A stretch of 64,000 bases of DNA from Sinomicrobium sp. GTDB lineage: Bacteria > Bacteroidota > Bacteroidia > Flavobacteriales > Flavobacteriaceae. A model generated the notes under the pieces. That model was not told where the DNA came from, searched no databases, and saw only the letters and a program-made list of their open reading frames with translations. The first letter of the stretch is position 1. Each line of letters opens with the position of its first letter. Both the position numbers and the translations under genes were made by a program. The DNA is taken from the NCBI GenBank assembly GCA_029266035.1, contig JAJUFH010000005.1, positions 62,001 to 126,000 of the forward strand, in the 5' to 3' direction. This document shows positions 37,067 through 46,205 of the stretch, one piece after another.

Positions 37067-37139
37067 TAAATTTTAGTTAATTATATTCGCACACTGCGGT
37101 ACACGAACTCAGGCAAGCCGTACTTTATACACCCAACAC

Positions 37140-37466
37140 TTATTTATCCAGCTCATCTGTAGTATCTACCTCTATCACTTCCGGGGCTTCTTTTTTGATC
37201 ACATAAACATAGAGCCAAGTTAAGGTAAAAGTCGGCACTACATCAAATCCCGGTGCCAATTCTTCTACCAGTGACACCACTGCAGCAATTTTACCGGTTT
37301 GTCCTTTGTACATTCTAGCTATTAGCCAGGCCGAAACTGGGGCCCATATCACATCGGTAAACTCTCCGACACCTGGGATTGCAAAAGACAGATATCCAAG
37401 GGCATCGAACAGTAAACCGAGAAGCAATTTTTTGTATTTTCCACTCATATTTTCGAGTTTTGTCAT
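37140..37466 (-). CDS. Small conserved membrane protein of unknown function
   Basis: A 108-residue protein with hydrophobic stretches (LLLGLLFDALGYLSFAIPGVGEFTDVIWAPVSAWLIARM and FTLTWLYVYVI) and an acidic C-terminal tail (EAPEVIEVDTTDELDK). The GYLSFAIPGVGEFTDVIWAPVSA wording is shared with hypothetical proteins of Flavobacteriia as far as I recall. It follows folE by 16 bp on the same strand and is probably co-transcribed with it. Confidence 0.7.
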   Translation of the reverse strand: MTKLENMSGKYKKLLLGLLFDALGYLSFAIPGVGEFTDVIWAPVSAWLIARMYKGQTGKIAAVVSLVEELAPGFDVVPTFTLTWLYVYVIKKEAPEVIEVDTTDELDK

Positions 37467-37482
37467 ATCGACAACGATATGT

Positions 37483-38079
37483 TTAAGAAAGATCCGATCC
37501 GATAAGGCGGAGAAACTCTGTTCTCGTCTCTACCTTTTCAAAAACACCTCTAAAGCCCGAGGTGGTGGTCACCGAATTCTGTTTCTGTACTCCTCTCATC
37601 ATCATACACATATGGCAAGCTTCGATCACTACGGCAACTCCCTGTGGTTTTAATGTTGAATTGATACATTCCAGTATGTCGTGAGTGAGTCTTTCTTGAA
37701 CTTGCAAACGCCTGGAAAACACATCTACCACCCTCGGAATCTTGCTCAAGCCTACAATCTGTCCGTTCGGAATATAAGCCACGTGTGCCTTGCCGAAAAA
37801 AGGAAGCATATGATGTTCACAAAGCGAATAAACCTCTATATCTTTTACCACCACCATATCGTTATAGCCTTCGCGAAAGGTAGCAGCTTTCAATATCTCT
37901 TGCGGATTCTGTTGATACCCTTGGGTGAGAAACTGCATGGCTTTGGCTGCCCGCTCCGGAGTTTTGAGAAGTCCTTCCCGTGTGGGGTCTTCTCCCAAAT
38001 CTGAAATTATGGTTTGATAACGTTGCTTTATCTCATCGGTCACCTCGAGGTTGTATTCCTCAAATTTTCTGTATCCCAT
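37483..38079 (-). CDS. folE: GTP cyclohydrolase I, type IA
   Basis: This enzyme converts GTP to 7,8-dihydroneopterin triphosphate, the first step of folate (and in some bacteria queuosine) synthesis. The 198-residue product has the zinc and catalytic motifs [43 protein letters not shown] and [17 protein letters not shown], with the zinc Cys/His residues in place. It forms a toroidal decamer in known structures. The ATG at 38079 (GYRKFEEYN) is the only sensible start. Confidence 0.96.
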   Translation of the reverse strand: MGYRKFEEYNLEVTDEIKQRYQTIISDLGEDPTREGLLKTPERAAKAMQFLTQGYQQNPQEILKAATFREGYNDMVVVKDIEVYSLCEHHMLPFFGKAHVAYIPNGQIVGLSKIPRVVDVFSRRLQVQERLTHDILECINSTLKPQGVAVVIEACHMCMMMRGVQKQNSVTTTSGFRGVFEKVETRTEFLRLIGSDLS

Positions 38080-38267
38080 ATATTGTTTATTGTATTGTAT
38101 CTAATATTATTCTTCGCCAAATCCACACCCAACGCTACAGACCAATCCACTTGATTACATCTGTGCCTTCCCTGCCGACCGACTTATTCCAGCGTTGTTT
38201 TAAGTCCGTTTTAAAGGTAATAATAAAAATTCACATCCCATTTTGTTTACAACTCCCATATAAAAGT

Positions 38268-38275
38268 TATTTTTG
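38268..38275 (+). promoter_or_regulatory. -7 element before lolD
   Basis: TATTTTTG matches TAnnTTTG 37 bp before the ATG; a TTTTG lies upstream at 38241-38245 with a rather long 22-bp spacer. The rest of the 38080-38312 gap shows nothing else. Confidence 0.4.
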
Positions 38276-38312
38276 AACTTTCACGCTCTAAAAAGCGGAA
38301 ACAACTATTGCT

Positions 38313-38969
38313 ATGATAAAAGCTGTAAATATCCACAAATGCTTCGGAGATCTCGAAGTACTCAAGGGAGTTTCTCTCGATATCGCCAAAGGAGAGATCG
38401 TCTCTATAGTAGGTGCTTCTGGAGCGGGAAAAACAACCCTGCTGCAAATTCTCGGCACCCTCGATACCATGAGTAATGCAGACGGAAAACTATTTGTAAA
38501 CGACATAGAAATATCGGGGCTCAACGCGCGCAAGCTCGCTCGATTCCGAAATACACATATAGGTTTTATCTTTCAGTTTCACCAGCTTTTACCCGAGTTT
38601 ACCGCTCTTGAAAACGTTTGTATACCGGCCTTTATTGCCGGAAAAGCACGCAAAGAAACCGAGGCTAGAGCTGTTGAGCTCCTCGATTTTTTAAATCTCT
38701 CTCACCGCAAAAACCACAAGCCCAAAGCTTTATCGGGAGGCGAACAGCAACGCGTAGCCGTGGCGAGAGCTTTGATTAACAAACCCGACATTATCTTTGC
38801 CGACGAACCCAGTGGTAATTTGGACTCCGAATCGGCAGAAGCCCTTCATCAACTCTTTTTTAAACTTCGCGACGAATTCGAACAAACCTTCGTAATCGTC
38901 ACCCACAACGAGGAATTAGCCGATATGGCCGACCGAAAACTCGTGATGGTTGACGGCAATATCATTTAG
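38313..38969 (+). CDS. lolD: ABC transporter ATPase, LolD type
   Basis: A 218-residue ATPase with Walker [11 protein letters not shown]-loop [16 protein letters not shown] (the LolD wording), signature [15 protein letters not shown], Walker [13 protein letters not shown] and H-loop VTHNEEL. LolD powers release of outer-membrane lipoproteins from the inner membrane through LolC/E. No permease lies next to it, as is usual in Flavobacteriia, where lolD stands alone. Its 3' end overlaps only the spurious upstream extension of the next ORF. Confidence 0.92.
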   Translation: MIKAVNIHKCFGDLEVLKGVSLDIAKGEIVSIVGASGAGKTTLLQILGTLDTMSNADGKLFVNDIEISGLNARKLARFRNTHIGFIFQFHQLLPEFTALENVCIPAFIAGKARKETEARAVELLDFLNLSHRKNHKPKALSGGEQQRVAVARALINKPDIIFADEPSGNLDSESAEALHQLFFKLRDEFEQTFVIVTHNEELADMADRKLVMVDGNII

Positions 38970-39045
38970 GAAAAATCATTTTGGCACGCTCATTGATACA
39001 CTGCTAATAACTGCCCCGTTATTTCTTAATTTAAAAAGTGAAGCT

Positions 39046-40218
39046 ATGAGACGAATAATGATGACAATCGCGGTTATAGTCCTGAGCCTGAGCCCAGCTT
39101 TGGTGTCGGCCTCGGCTCCCGGATCCGCTAGGTATAACGATTCCTTTATATTTGTAGAAGACGGTATTACATTTTCGGTATTTCCAAATGGAGAATTCGA
39201 CTTTTATGTAGACAACAGCCCTCATATAAGTGCCGGTGTAAATCTAGGTAATGTAAACATCAGTTTTAACTCCGGATACAACTACGACGCCTATGTGCAA
39301 TACGACGATTACGGAGCTGTTATTCAGGTATTAAACACTCCTGTTTTTTACGATTATTACGGTCGTGTTTCTCGAATCGGATCGATAAATGTGTATTACG
39401 ATGTCAACAGAGTTGTACGAATAGGTGGTTTGCATGTCTATTACGATGCCTACGGAGCCTTTAGCCGCTTTACAGGTTATATCAATGTGTACAACAGAAC
39501 CTATGTATACAATCCGTTTCACCGTTATTTTGCAAGGCCTATGGCTCAATACTGTATCATAAATACCCGTCCTTACAGAAGGTATTACAACCCTGTGCGA
39601 TACAGCTATTACAAACCTTATCGCAATAATTCAAGACGTGTGTATGCCAGAGTGGGGCGAACTTATCACTACAAAGAAAACAACAGAAGAAGTATATACG
39701 CCAACGACCGTAGGGTAAAAAGACAAGACTATACTTCTTACAGGAGAGAACTCGCCAGCAGAAGCAGTAGAGAAAGTGGTCCGACTACGGTGAGACAAAC
39801 CAGTAACAACAGAAGAAGTTATACTACACCCAATGGCAACAGTGCAAACACTCGTTCTACCTACAGAAACACTGCTGCATCGCGGAGTGTGAGTAATACC
39901 GCTGCAAGAAGAAGTAACAGCGTACAGCGACCAGCTACTAGTACACAGCGGAATACACGTAATAATAGTGTACAAAGATCTACAGCTCCTAGACAGGTAA
40001 AGAGATCTACAGCACCCAGACAGGTACAAAGATCTACAGCTCCTAGACAGGTACAAAGATCTACGGCGCCCAGACAGGTAAGGAGATCTACGGCGCCCAG
40101 ACAGGTAAGGAGATCTACAGCGCCTAGACAAGTGCAAAAGTCTGCCAGAACTACGGTAAAAAGACAGGCGAGTACTCCGAGAAGAGCTTCATCTTCATCG
40201 GTAAGAAGCCGAAGATAG
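39046..40218 (+). CDS. Secreted Tyr-rich protein with basic RSTAPRQV repeats
   Basis: From the ATG at 39046, 390 residues start with a signal peptide (TIAVIVLSLSPALVSASAP). A beta-type domain (about 25-150) repeats VYYD-like strands (GSINVYYDVNRVVRIGGLHVYYDAYGAF), followed by a Tyr/Arg-rich section (RRYYNPVRYSYYKPYRNN) and a long Arg/Ser/Thr tail with six 9-residue repeats. The tail is strongly basic and probably disordered. I do not recognise a function; binding to acidic polymer such as LPS, DNA or exopolysaccharide is a guess. The gene ends at a good terminator. Confidence 0.8.
   Translation: MRRIMMTIAVIVLSLSPALVSASAPGSARYNDSFIFVEDGITFSVFPNGEFDFYVDNSPHISAGVNLGNVNISFNSGYNYDAYVQYDDYGAVIQVLNTPVFYDYYGRVSRIGSINVYYDVNRVVRIGGLHVYYDAYGAFSRFTGYINVYNRTYVYNPFHRYFARPMAQYCIINTRPYRRYYNPVRYSYYKPYRNNSRRVYARVGRTYHYKENNRRSIYANDRRVKRQDYTSYRRELASRSSRESGPTTVRQTSNNRRSYTTPNGNSANTRSTYRNTAASRSVSNTAARRSNSVQRPATSTQRNTRNNSVQRSTAPRQVKRSTAPRQVQRSTAPRQVQRSTAPRQVRRSTAPRQVRRSTAPRQVQKSARTTVKRQASTPRRASSSSVRSRR
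39976..40137 (+). repeat. Six in-frame 27-bp tandem repeats encoding RSTAPRQVx
   Basis: Six consecutive 27-bp units beginning AGATCTAC run without indels; copies four and five are identical. Differences between units are mostly third-codon changes or at the ninth residue (K, Q or R). Confidence 0.95.
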
Positions 40219-40242
40219 TTAGTTTTTTAGGTTAAAGATGAA

Positions 40243-40276
40243 AAGTCTGCAGTACTTCGGTCTGCAGGCTTTTTTA
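40243..40276 (+). terminator. Intrinsic terminator after the repeat-protein gene
   Basis: AAGTCTGCAG (40243-40252) pairs with CTGCAGGCTT (40262-40271) with one T-G pair, followed by a T-run. It lies between convergent genes and may serve only the plus strand. Confidence 0.8.
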
Positions 40277-40286
40277 TTGATTTGTT

Positions 40287-40547
40287 TTACTTTCCGTAGT
40301 GATAACGACAGGCTGCAATCAGGATTTCGCCATTTTCATATTTATAAACCAATCGATGTTCTGAGGTTATCCGTCTCGACCAATAGCCTTGTAAATCTCC
40401 CTTTAATGCCTCGGGTTTCCCTATGCCTTCAAAAGGAGTTCGCATAACGCTTTTAATCAATTCATTAACGCGTTTTACGATTTTTTTGTCAAACTTTTGC
40501 CAATACAAATAGTCTTCCCAAGACGATGTAGACCAAACCAATCTCAT
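40287..40547 (-). CDS. yoeB: YoeB-family mRNA interferase toxin
   Basis: An 86-residue RelE-superfamily toxin of the Txe/YoeB branch, which cuts mRNA in the ribosomal A site. The WEDYLYWQ start, GKPEALKGDLQGYWSRRITSEHRLVYKY core and the C-terminal CRYHYGK (catalytic His and Tyr) are all complete. It follows the antitoxin gene directly, with the antitoxin stop adjoining its ATG, so both are one transcript. Confidence 0.96.
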   Translation of the reverse strand: MRLVWSTSSWEDYLYWQKFDKKIVKRVNELIKSVMRTPFEGIGKPEALKGDLQGYWSRRITSEHRLVYKYENGEILIAACRYHYGK

Positions 40548-40796
40548 CTATTCGATCAAATCCTTTTGAATGCCTTTGCCAGCCTCTAGTTCTTTGATAG
40601 AGTTTAATAGAACATCTCTGTTTGCCCCGGTCAATAAATAAGTGGTTTCTTTTAAAGAATTGTATTCGTCCAATGATATCAATACCAAATCTTTACCGTT
40701 TTTACGTTTGATAACGATATCACTCATATCATTGATTACCTTGTCCAGCCAATGCTTTAGATTGGAACGAAATTCTGTGTAATTCACTGTCTCCAT
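40548..40796 (-). CDS. yefM: YefM/Phd-family antitoxin
   Basis: An 82-residue antitoxin with the Phd/YefM N-terminal DNA-binding fold (VNYTEFRSNLKHWLDKVINDMSDIVIKRKNGKDLVLISLDEYNSLKET) and an acidic C-terminal half that would wrap YoeB. It is expected to repress its own promoter, where an AAGTAC-based inverted repeat is found. Both genes are intact, so the module is likely functional. Confidence 0.96.
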   Translation of the reverse strand: METVNYTEFRSNLKHWLDKVINDMSDIVIKRKNGKDLVLISLDEYNSLKETTYLLTGANRDVLLNSIKELEAGKGIQKDLIE

Positions 40797-40800
40797 AGTA

Positions 40801-40833
40801 CAAATATACTAAAAAAAGTACTTGATTAAGTAC
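40801..40833 (-). promoter_or_regulatory. Promoter and operator of yefM-yoeB
   Basis: On the minus strand TATATTTG (40808-40801) is a -7 element 4 bp before the ATG. Just upstream lies GTACTT-GATT-AAGTAC (40818-40833), a perfect 6-4-6 inverted repeat, well placed for autoregulation by YefM. There is no clear -33 TTG. Confidence 0.6.
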
Positions 40834-40843
40834 CTTATTTAAT

Positions 40844-42154
40844 CTACCCCTCCCCTCCCAAGACTTCCAACACCAAATTGGCCATACGGTTGGCGAGTGA
40901 TCTTCGGCTGTACTTTTGAATACCGGAGGGAGTCATGATGTATTTTTTGGCGAGGAATCGCTCGTAGCACTTAAAAATTCTGCTTTTTATCAATTCCTTT
41001 TGCTCGTAGGTATAGGTAGGTCCCATTCCGGTTTCTTCCATAATACGGGTCACATCCCATCCTTGTGGACCCACAGCAATAATCGGCCTTTTGGCGTCGA
41101 GGTATTCAAAGAGTTTACCGGGGATGATAGCTCTGGTCTCCGCTTTGTCGATCTCTATAAGCAACAATACCGACGATGCCCTTTGCAGTCGCAGGGCTTC
41201 CGCGTGAGACACATAGCCTTGTAATTGCAAATAAGGTGCTAATCCGTATCCCTTTATCGTCTCAACGACCTCTTCGCTTACCGTACCCGCAAATTTGAGT
41301 ACCACATTGTCGGCAAAATCTTTGTGTTCGGCAATCAATTCAGACAGAGCTTCCCAAACTACCACAGGGTTTCGCTCGGTGAGCAGCGAACCGATATGCG
41401 CTATGGTAAAGGTTTCATCGGGTTCTACCGTTCCGGTATAGGTGCTGTCGTAACCATTGGTAATCACCTCTACAGCCCTGCCCGACTTTTCACGGAATTC
41501 GTCGGCCGTAGTATAACTGGTAGCCACTACCCTGTCGGCCTTCTTCAATACGCCATTTTCAAGAGCTATATGTTTTTTACGAGCATAAGACGACAGTTTT
41601 AGTTTTTGGTGATAGCCTATGGTAGTCCACGGATCGCGAAAATCGGCTATCCACTTTACGCCAGACTGCTGTTGGAGCTTCATTCCGATCAGGTGAAGAC
41701 TGTGAGGCGGACCGGTAGTGATGACTGCTTTTATATTTTCTTTTTTCAAATACGATTTTAGAAACCGTACCGAAGGTTTTACCCAAAGCACTCGGGCATC
41801 AGGAATAAAGACATTCCCCCTCACCCACAACATCAGCTTTTCTGCAAACGACTGTTTTTCACTCCCGATAACCCCCGCGCTGATCTCTTTCGTCTTTTCT
41901 TTGCCCGAGAATCGCGAAGCCAAGGCATAGGGTTCGAAGATTTTACCTTTTACCACCTTAAGATCGGAGGGCACCTCTTTCACGAAACCTTCGTCTACCA
42001 TAGGGTAGGTCGGATTTTCAGGTACGTATACCACCGGCACGACCCCAAAATCGGGCAGGTATTTTACCAGTTTTAACCAGCGTTGCACTCCCGGCCCTCC
42101 TGCAGGAGGCCAGTAGTAGGTAATGATGAGTACTTTTGGTTTCTGATTGTTCAA
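40844..42154 (-). CDS. Glycosyltransferase family 4
   Basis: A 436-residue GT-B-fold glycosyltransferase. The N-terminal domain has LIITYYWPPAGGPGVQRWLKLVKYLP and an acceptor-side motif TTGPPHSLHLIGMKL. The C-terminal domain has the nucleotide-sugar region (HIGSLLTERNPVVVWEAL, LQGYVSHAEALRLQRASSVLLLIE) ending in PGKLFEYLDAKRPIIAVGP. It probably adds sugar to a surface polysaccharide or lipid. It is followed closely by YfhO and DUF4834 genes upstream on the same strand (21- and 19-bp gaps), so the three form an operon. Confidence 0.92.
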   Translation of the reverse strand: MNNQKPKVLIITYYWPPAGGPGVQRWLKLVKYLPDFGVVPVVYVPENPTYPMVDEGFVKEVPSDLKVVKGKIFEPYALASRFSGKEKTKEISAGVIGSEKQSFAEKLMLWVRGNVFIPDARVLWVKPSVRFLKSYLKKENIKAVITTGPPHSLHLIGMKLQQQSGVKWIADFRDPWTTIGYHQKLKLSSYARKKHIALENGVLKKADRVVATSYTTADEFREKSGRAVEVITNGYDSTYTGTVEPDETFTIAHIGSLLTERNPVVVWEALSELIAEHKDFADNVVLKFAGTVSEEVVETIKGYGLAPYLQLQGYVSHAEALRLQRASSVLLLIEIDKAETRAIIPGKLFEYLDAKRPIIAVGPQGWDVTRIMEETGMGPTYTYEQKELIKSRIFKCYERFLAKKYIMTPSGIQKYSRRSLANRMANLVLEVLGGEG

Positions 42155-42175
42155 AACAGCTGTAATTTCCCCGCT

Positions 42176-44605
42176 CTAGTCTTCCTTTTCTCTCTTTTTA
42201 ATCCCGTATAAGATTCCTCCCGCCAAGGCGAGAAACAGTACTATATTGCCTGCCAAGGCAAACATACTTCCTCTTTTTACCACATCCGGATCGAAACTAA
42301 AAGTGATGGTATGTGTACCTGCCGGAACCTCGAGCGCTCTTAAAGTGTAATTAACTCTAATAAAAGGTACTTCCTCTCCGTCTATGGTTGCCTTCCATCC
42401 GTAGGGATAGTACATCTCTGAGAACACTGCTAGTCCGTCATCTGTATTTTCCGAACGGTATTCCAACTTGTCCGGGCTGTAGCTCACCAATTTTATCGAA
42501 GCTTCAGGACCAACTGTATACGAAGATTCTCCCGATATTACATCTCCAAAAGCCTTGCTGTCGTAAACCGCAGTATTTTTAATTTGCAGTGTATCCAATG
42601 CATTCATTTCGCCGTCGGCATCATCTGCGGCAACTAAGCTTTTTACAAACCAGGCATTTCCTGCAGCCTCTTCGTTTAGTATCGCTTGCTCCTTACCTTC
42701 TTGGTTTTTCTGAATAATATATTTTACATTGAGCATATGGAGCACCTCCATATTATTCTTTGTCATCTGATAGTTAAAGAGCTCCTGTAATCTTCCGGGC
42801 TTTGCCGCATGATATCCTCCAAGAGAATGGTGAAAATAAGAAGTACGGGCTCCGTTGAGTCCTATAGCCGGTTCGAAGACTCTAAAATACGAACTATCCT
42901 TCATAATCTCCTGATCGGCTGCGGTAGCTTGGAAAGGCATATCCATAGCCTTTGCCTGTACAAAATCGTCACTGTTTACATAGCGCTTAGCCACTCCGGC
43001 TAGGTCAATCAACAACAGCGCGGTGAGCCCTGCCACTATATGTATACGTTTTGCCACCCCTTTTAGTCTTACCCACAGCAAAGCCGCCGAAAGCAAAACG
43101 AACAATAAAGATCTGAACAAATCGCTGTTGTACATGGCTTTTCTATCGGCTTTTATCGCATCTACAACCTCACTGCCGTAATACTGCCGATAAGCTTGAT
43201 CGTTTACTCCTACAAAGTCAAAACCTCCCTTTCCTAAAAACAGAAGTACTACCAATCCCAACACTATACCCGAAGCCCATTTCAAGGCTCTTAGCTTTTC
43301 TTCTTTAGACACATTGCCATCCAAAAAACGAGCTACACCCAACACTGCCAATACCGGTACACAGAGCTCTAAAATTACCTGTATAGAAGATACTGCTCTA
43401 AACTTGTTGTACATGGGGAAATAGTCTATCATAAAATCGGTGAGCAATCCGAAATTCTTACCCCACGACAACAATAGAGACATCAGTACTCCTGCAATCA
43501 ACCACTTTTTAGTATTTCCTTTCACCAAAAATATCGCCAGCACAAACAGAAAAAACACTACTGCTCCTATATAAGCCGGACCGGCAACTATGGGTTGGCT
43601 GCCCCAATAAGAAGGCAGGTTGTCGGTAAAATCGAGGGCTTGTACCCTAGGTACTCCACGGCGCACTAAAAACTGGTATGTTTCAGAATCTTCTCCCAGT
43701 TTCTCCCCGTTAGAACCTCCGAAAAGACGGGGTACAAACAAGTTTAGAGTTTCGACTATGCCGTAGCTGTACTCCGTGATATAGGCCTTGTCCAATCCCG
43801 CCGACTGCTGTTTAGGCGAACCGTCCGGATTTACCGTAAGTTCGCTGCTGCCTCGGGTACTCCACTCGGCATATTCGCGAGTAGCCATAAGATTGGTCGC
43901 ATTGGTGAGCACTCCAAGCACTACAGCAGCGAGCAATATACCACAGGTCTTGAAAAATGTGGGAAGCTCCTTTTTTTTCACTGCGTCTATCAGGTATACT
44001 ACTCCCAAAGCGAGTACCAATAGCATCAGGTAATAGGTCATCTGTATGTGATTGGCACTGATTTCCAAAGCCATGGCAAAAGCGGTGAGTAAAAAGCCCG
44101 CTATATATTTCTTTCTAAAAGCCAAAATAATACCCGATAGTACCAAAGGAAAATACCCAATGGCATGAGCCTTGGCATTATGGCCTACACCGAGTATAAC
44201 AATGAGGTAGGTAGAAAACCCAAAAGCCAATGCCCCGAGAAAGGCAAGTTTGTAATCTACCCTCAGCACGAGCATCAAAACGTAAAAGGCTATAAAATAC
44301 AAAAAGAGATAATCGGCCGGCCTGGGCAAAAAGCGTATAAGTCGATCCAGTTTTTTGATATAGTCGTGTGGGTAATTGGCTCCGAGTTGGTAGGTAGGCA
44401 TCCCTCCAAAAGCGCTGTTGGTCCAATATGTTTCTTGTCCGGTATTCCTTTTAAAGTCCCGCTGCTCCTTGGCCATACCGTTAAACTGAACAATATCGCT
44501 CTGAAATATCTTTTTCCCCTGTAGTACGGGCGAAAAATATCCTACAGAGATTACGACAAAAGCAAGGAGTACAAGCAGATGAAGAACTATAGGTTTAATG
44601 CGCAT
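42176..44605 (-). CDS. YfhO-family multi-span membrane protein
   Basis: An 809-residue integral membrane protein with a dozen or so hydrophobic helices (for example LHLLVLLAFVVISVGYFSPVL, YLMLLVLALGVVYLI, IVLGLVVLLFLGKGG) and a soluble C-terminal part before the last helix. The IFQSDIVQFNGMAKEQRDF segment after the first helix resembles the acidic site of GT-C glycosyltransferases. YfhO proteins are linked to glycosylation of lipoteichoic acid in Bacillus; in Bacteroidota the substrate is unknown. Its operon partner is a GT4 enzyme, consistent with surface glycan work. Confidence 0.9.
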   Translation of the reverse strand: MRIKPIVLHLLVLLAFVVISVGYFSPVLQGKKIFQSDIVQFNGMAKEQRDFKRNTGQETYWTNSAFGGMPTYQLGANYPHDYIKKLDRLIRFLPRPADYLFLYFIAFYVLMLVLRVDYKLAFLGALAFGFSTYLIVILGVGHNAKAHAIGYFPLVLSGIILAFRKKYIAGFLLTAFAMALEISANHIQMTYYLMLLVLALGVVYLIDAVKKKELPTFFKTCGILLAAVVLGVLTNATNLMATREYAEWSTRGSSELTVNPDGSPKQQSAGLDKAYITEYSYGIVETLNLFVPRLFGGSNGEKLGEDSETYQFLVRRGVPRVQALDFTDNLPSYWGSQPIVAGPAYIGAVVFFLFVLAIFLVKGNTKKWLIAGVLMSLLLSWGKNFGLLTDFMIDYFPMYNKFRAVSSIQVILELCVPVLAVLGVARFLDGNVSKEEKLRALKWASGIVLGLVVLLFLGKGGFDFVGVNDQAYRQYYGSEVVDAIKADRKAMYNSDLFRSLLFVLLSAALLWVRLKGVAKRIHIVAGLTALLLIDLAGVAKRYVNSDDFVQAKAMDMPFQATAADQEIMKDSSYFRVFEPAIGLNGARTSYFHHSLGGYHAAKPGRLQELFNYQMTKNNMEVLHMLNVKYIIQKNQEGKEQAILNEEAAGNAWFVKSLVAADDADGEMNALDTLQIKNTAVYDSKAFGDVISGESSYTVGPEASIKLVSYSPDKLEYRSENTDDGLAVFSEMYYPYGWKATIDGEEVPFIRVNYTLRALEVPAGTHTITFSFDPDVVKRGSMFALAGNIVLFLALAGGILYGIKKREKED

Positions 44606-44624
44606 AAAAAAGATTTGGTTTCAG

Positions 44625-44897
44625 TTAGTCTACTTCTTCAAAATCAATGTATTCTCCTATCTTTTTTCCAGATGTAGGTGCTTTTCGATTGGTTTTATTC
44701 TCAGGCATCTTATCGATTACCACCTCTCCTTCACGCTGTCTGTAGTCTGCCCGAGTATCTCTGCGATATTGCCCTTGATATCTTTCCTGTGCTTTTTGAG
44801 CAGCATAACGCATGAGCACAGGGGCAAAAATCCGGCTCAAAAACCGAATCACATAGTAAACGATAACTATAACAAATATGGTTCTCAGTAACTGCAT
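44625..44897 (-). CDS. DUF4834-family small membrane protein
   Basis: A 90-residue protein with one N-terminal helix (TIFVIVIVYYVIRFLSRIFAPVLM) and a polar Arg/Gln-rich rest ending in SGKKIGEYIDFEEVD. The pattern matches DUF4834, found only in Bacteroidota as far as I recall and regularly encoded just before YfhO. Function is unknown. Confidence 0.85.
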   Translation of the reverse strand: MQLLRTIFVIVIVYYVIRFLSRIFAPVLMRYAAQKAQERYQGQYRRDTRADYRQREGEVVIDKMPENKTNRKAPTSGKKIGEYIDFEEVD

Positions 44898-44984
44898 TCA
44901 AAACACGATATTGATTCTAGGTCAAAAATACAATTCTATTGCCTTAAAACCCCCTTCAATTTCATAAAAAAATAATAAAATCTA

Positions 44985-44992
44985 TATATTTG
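44985..44992 (+). promoter_or_regulatory. -7 element upstream of the transporter-like gene
   Basis: TATATTTG matches TAnnTTTG. It lies 157 bp before the chosen ATG at 45150, so if used it gives a long leader. Confidence 0.4.
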
Positions 44993-45149
44993 GCCCATTA
45001 TCCCGAAGATAATATACAGATCTCTCAAACAGAAAAACTGGTGATGGCATATTATACCATAACCCCAACTATTGACGTTATCACTATCCAGATCTGTAGT
45101 ATTCAACTACAAAGGCGCTAAACTGAGGCAATATTTTGACAAACAACTC

Positions 45150-46199
45150 ATGAGAAACACTTCAATAAAGTACATTTTCACTACAATTTTACTTAGTGTA
45201 GGCTTGACGACACAGGCTCAATACACCGATATTATCAATTCCGATCGTCCCGGCAGGTCTATGAGTGCCTATGCTCCTGGAAACGGAGTATATCAGATAG
45301 AAATCGGCGGTTTTTACGAGCGTAGAGAGCACGACAAACTCAATACCGAAAACAGCCAATTTGGTACCGATTTCGCCTTGAGAGTAGGGATGCTCGAAGA
45401 AAAATTGGAATTGTCGTGGAGGGGTACCTATCTCTGGGATCGGTTTACACAACACGACGGTCAAGATCCACATACATTAAACCAGCACAATTTTTACGAC
45501 AATACCATAGGTGCTAAATACTTGATTTTTGAACCTAAATCCCGCGAACCCAACCTGTACAGCTGGCGGGCAAACCACACTAATTTTGATATTAGAGACC
45601 TGATTCCTGCCGTCTCAGTATATTTGGGAACCAATATCTTTATTGGAGATAACCCTTTTTTTCCTAACGAATCGGGAAGTATTTCGGTCAAGGCAGGAGT
45701 CATTACTCAAAGTCATTTTGCAGGAAGATGGGTGCTTACCACCAACTTTTTTATCGACCGCCTCGGGGGTGATGAAGAACTGTTTAACTATGCGCTTACC
45801 CTTACTCATGCGCTCTACGACGGCCGCTATTCGGTTTTCGTAGAACACCAGGGTTACAGTAGCTCATCGTATAGCGACGGTATCTTTCGCATTGGTGGTG
45901 CGAGACTTATCAACAGCAATATACAAGTAGACCTCTCGGCAGGTATCAATACTAAAAATACCCCTTCAAGAGTGTTTGGAGGAATCGGACTGTCGTACAG
46001 ATTGGACTACCACAAAGACTTTCTTATCCCCCAACCCATACAAGAAGAAGATAAAAATGGTACATTAGACAGCGAAAAGAAGGAGAAGAAAAAGACTTTA
46101 CACCACAAGGCTGGCAAAAAGACAAGAGAAGACAAACGCAAACAAAAAAAGGTGAGGAAGAAGAGAAAGAAGTCCAATCCTTTCGACATCAACTACTAA
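45150..46199 (+). CDS. Outer-membrane transporter-like protein (phenol_MetA_deg type)
   Basis: From the ATG at 45150 a signal peptide (YIFTTILLSVGLTTQAQ) precedes YTDIINSDRPGRSMSAYAPGNGVYQIEIGGFYER, a start common in Bacteroidota proteins annotated as transporters of the MetA-pathway phenol degradation family. Alternating beta strands up to about residue 290 fit an outer membrane barrel. The last 60 residues are Lys-rich (KKEKKKTLHHKAGKKTRED, ending KSNPFDINY), an unusual basic tail after the barrel. It lies 6 bp before the GNAT-like gene, so the two form an operon. Substrate unknown. Confidence 0.78.
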   Translation: MRNTSIKYIFTTILLSVGLTTQAQYTDIINSDRPGRSMSAYAPGNGVYQIEIGGFYERREHDKLNTENSQFGTDFALRVGMLEEKLELSWRGTYLWDRFTQHDGQDPHTLNQHNFYDNTIGAKYLIFEPKSREPNLYSWRANHTNFDIRDLIPAVSVYLGTNIFIGDNPFFPNESGSISVKAGVITQSHFAGRWVLTTNFFIDRLGGDEELFNYALTLTHALYDGRYSVFVEHQGYSSSSYSDGIFRIGGARLINSNIQVDLSAGINTKNTPSRVFGGIGLSYRLDYHKDFLIPQPIQEEDKNGTLDSEKKEKKKTLHHKAGKKTREDKRKQKKVRKKRKKSNPFDINY

Positions 46200-46205
46200 G
46201 CCATC

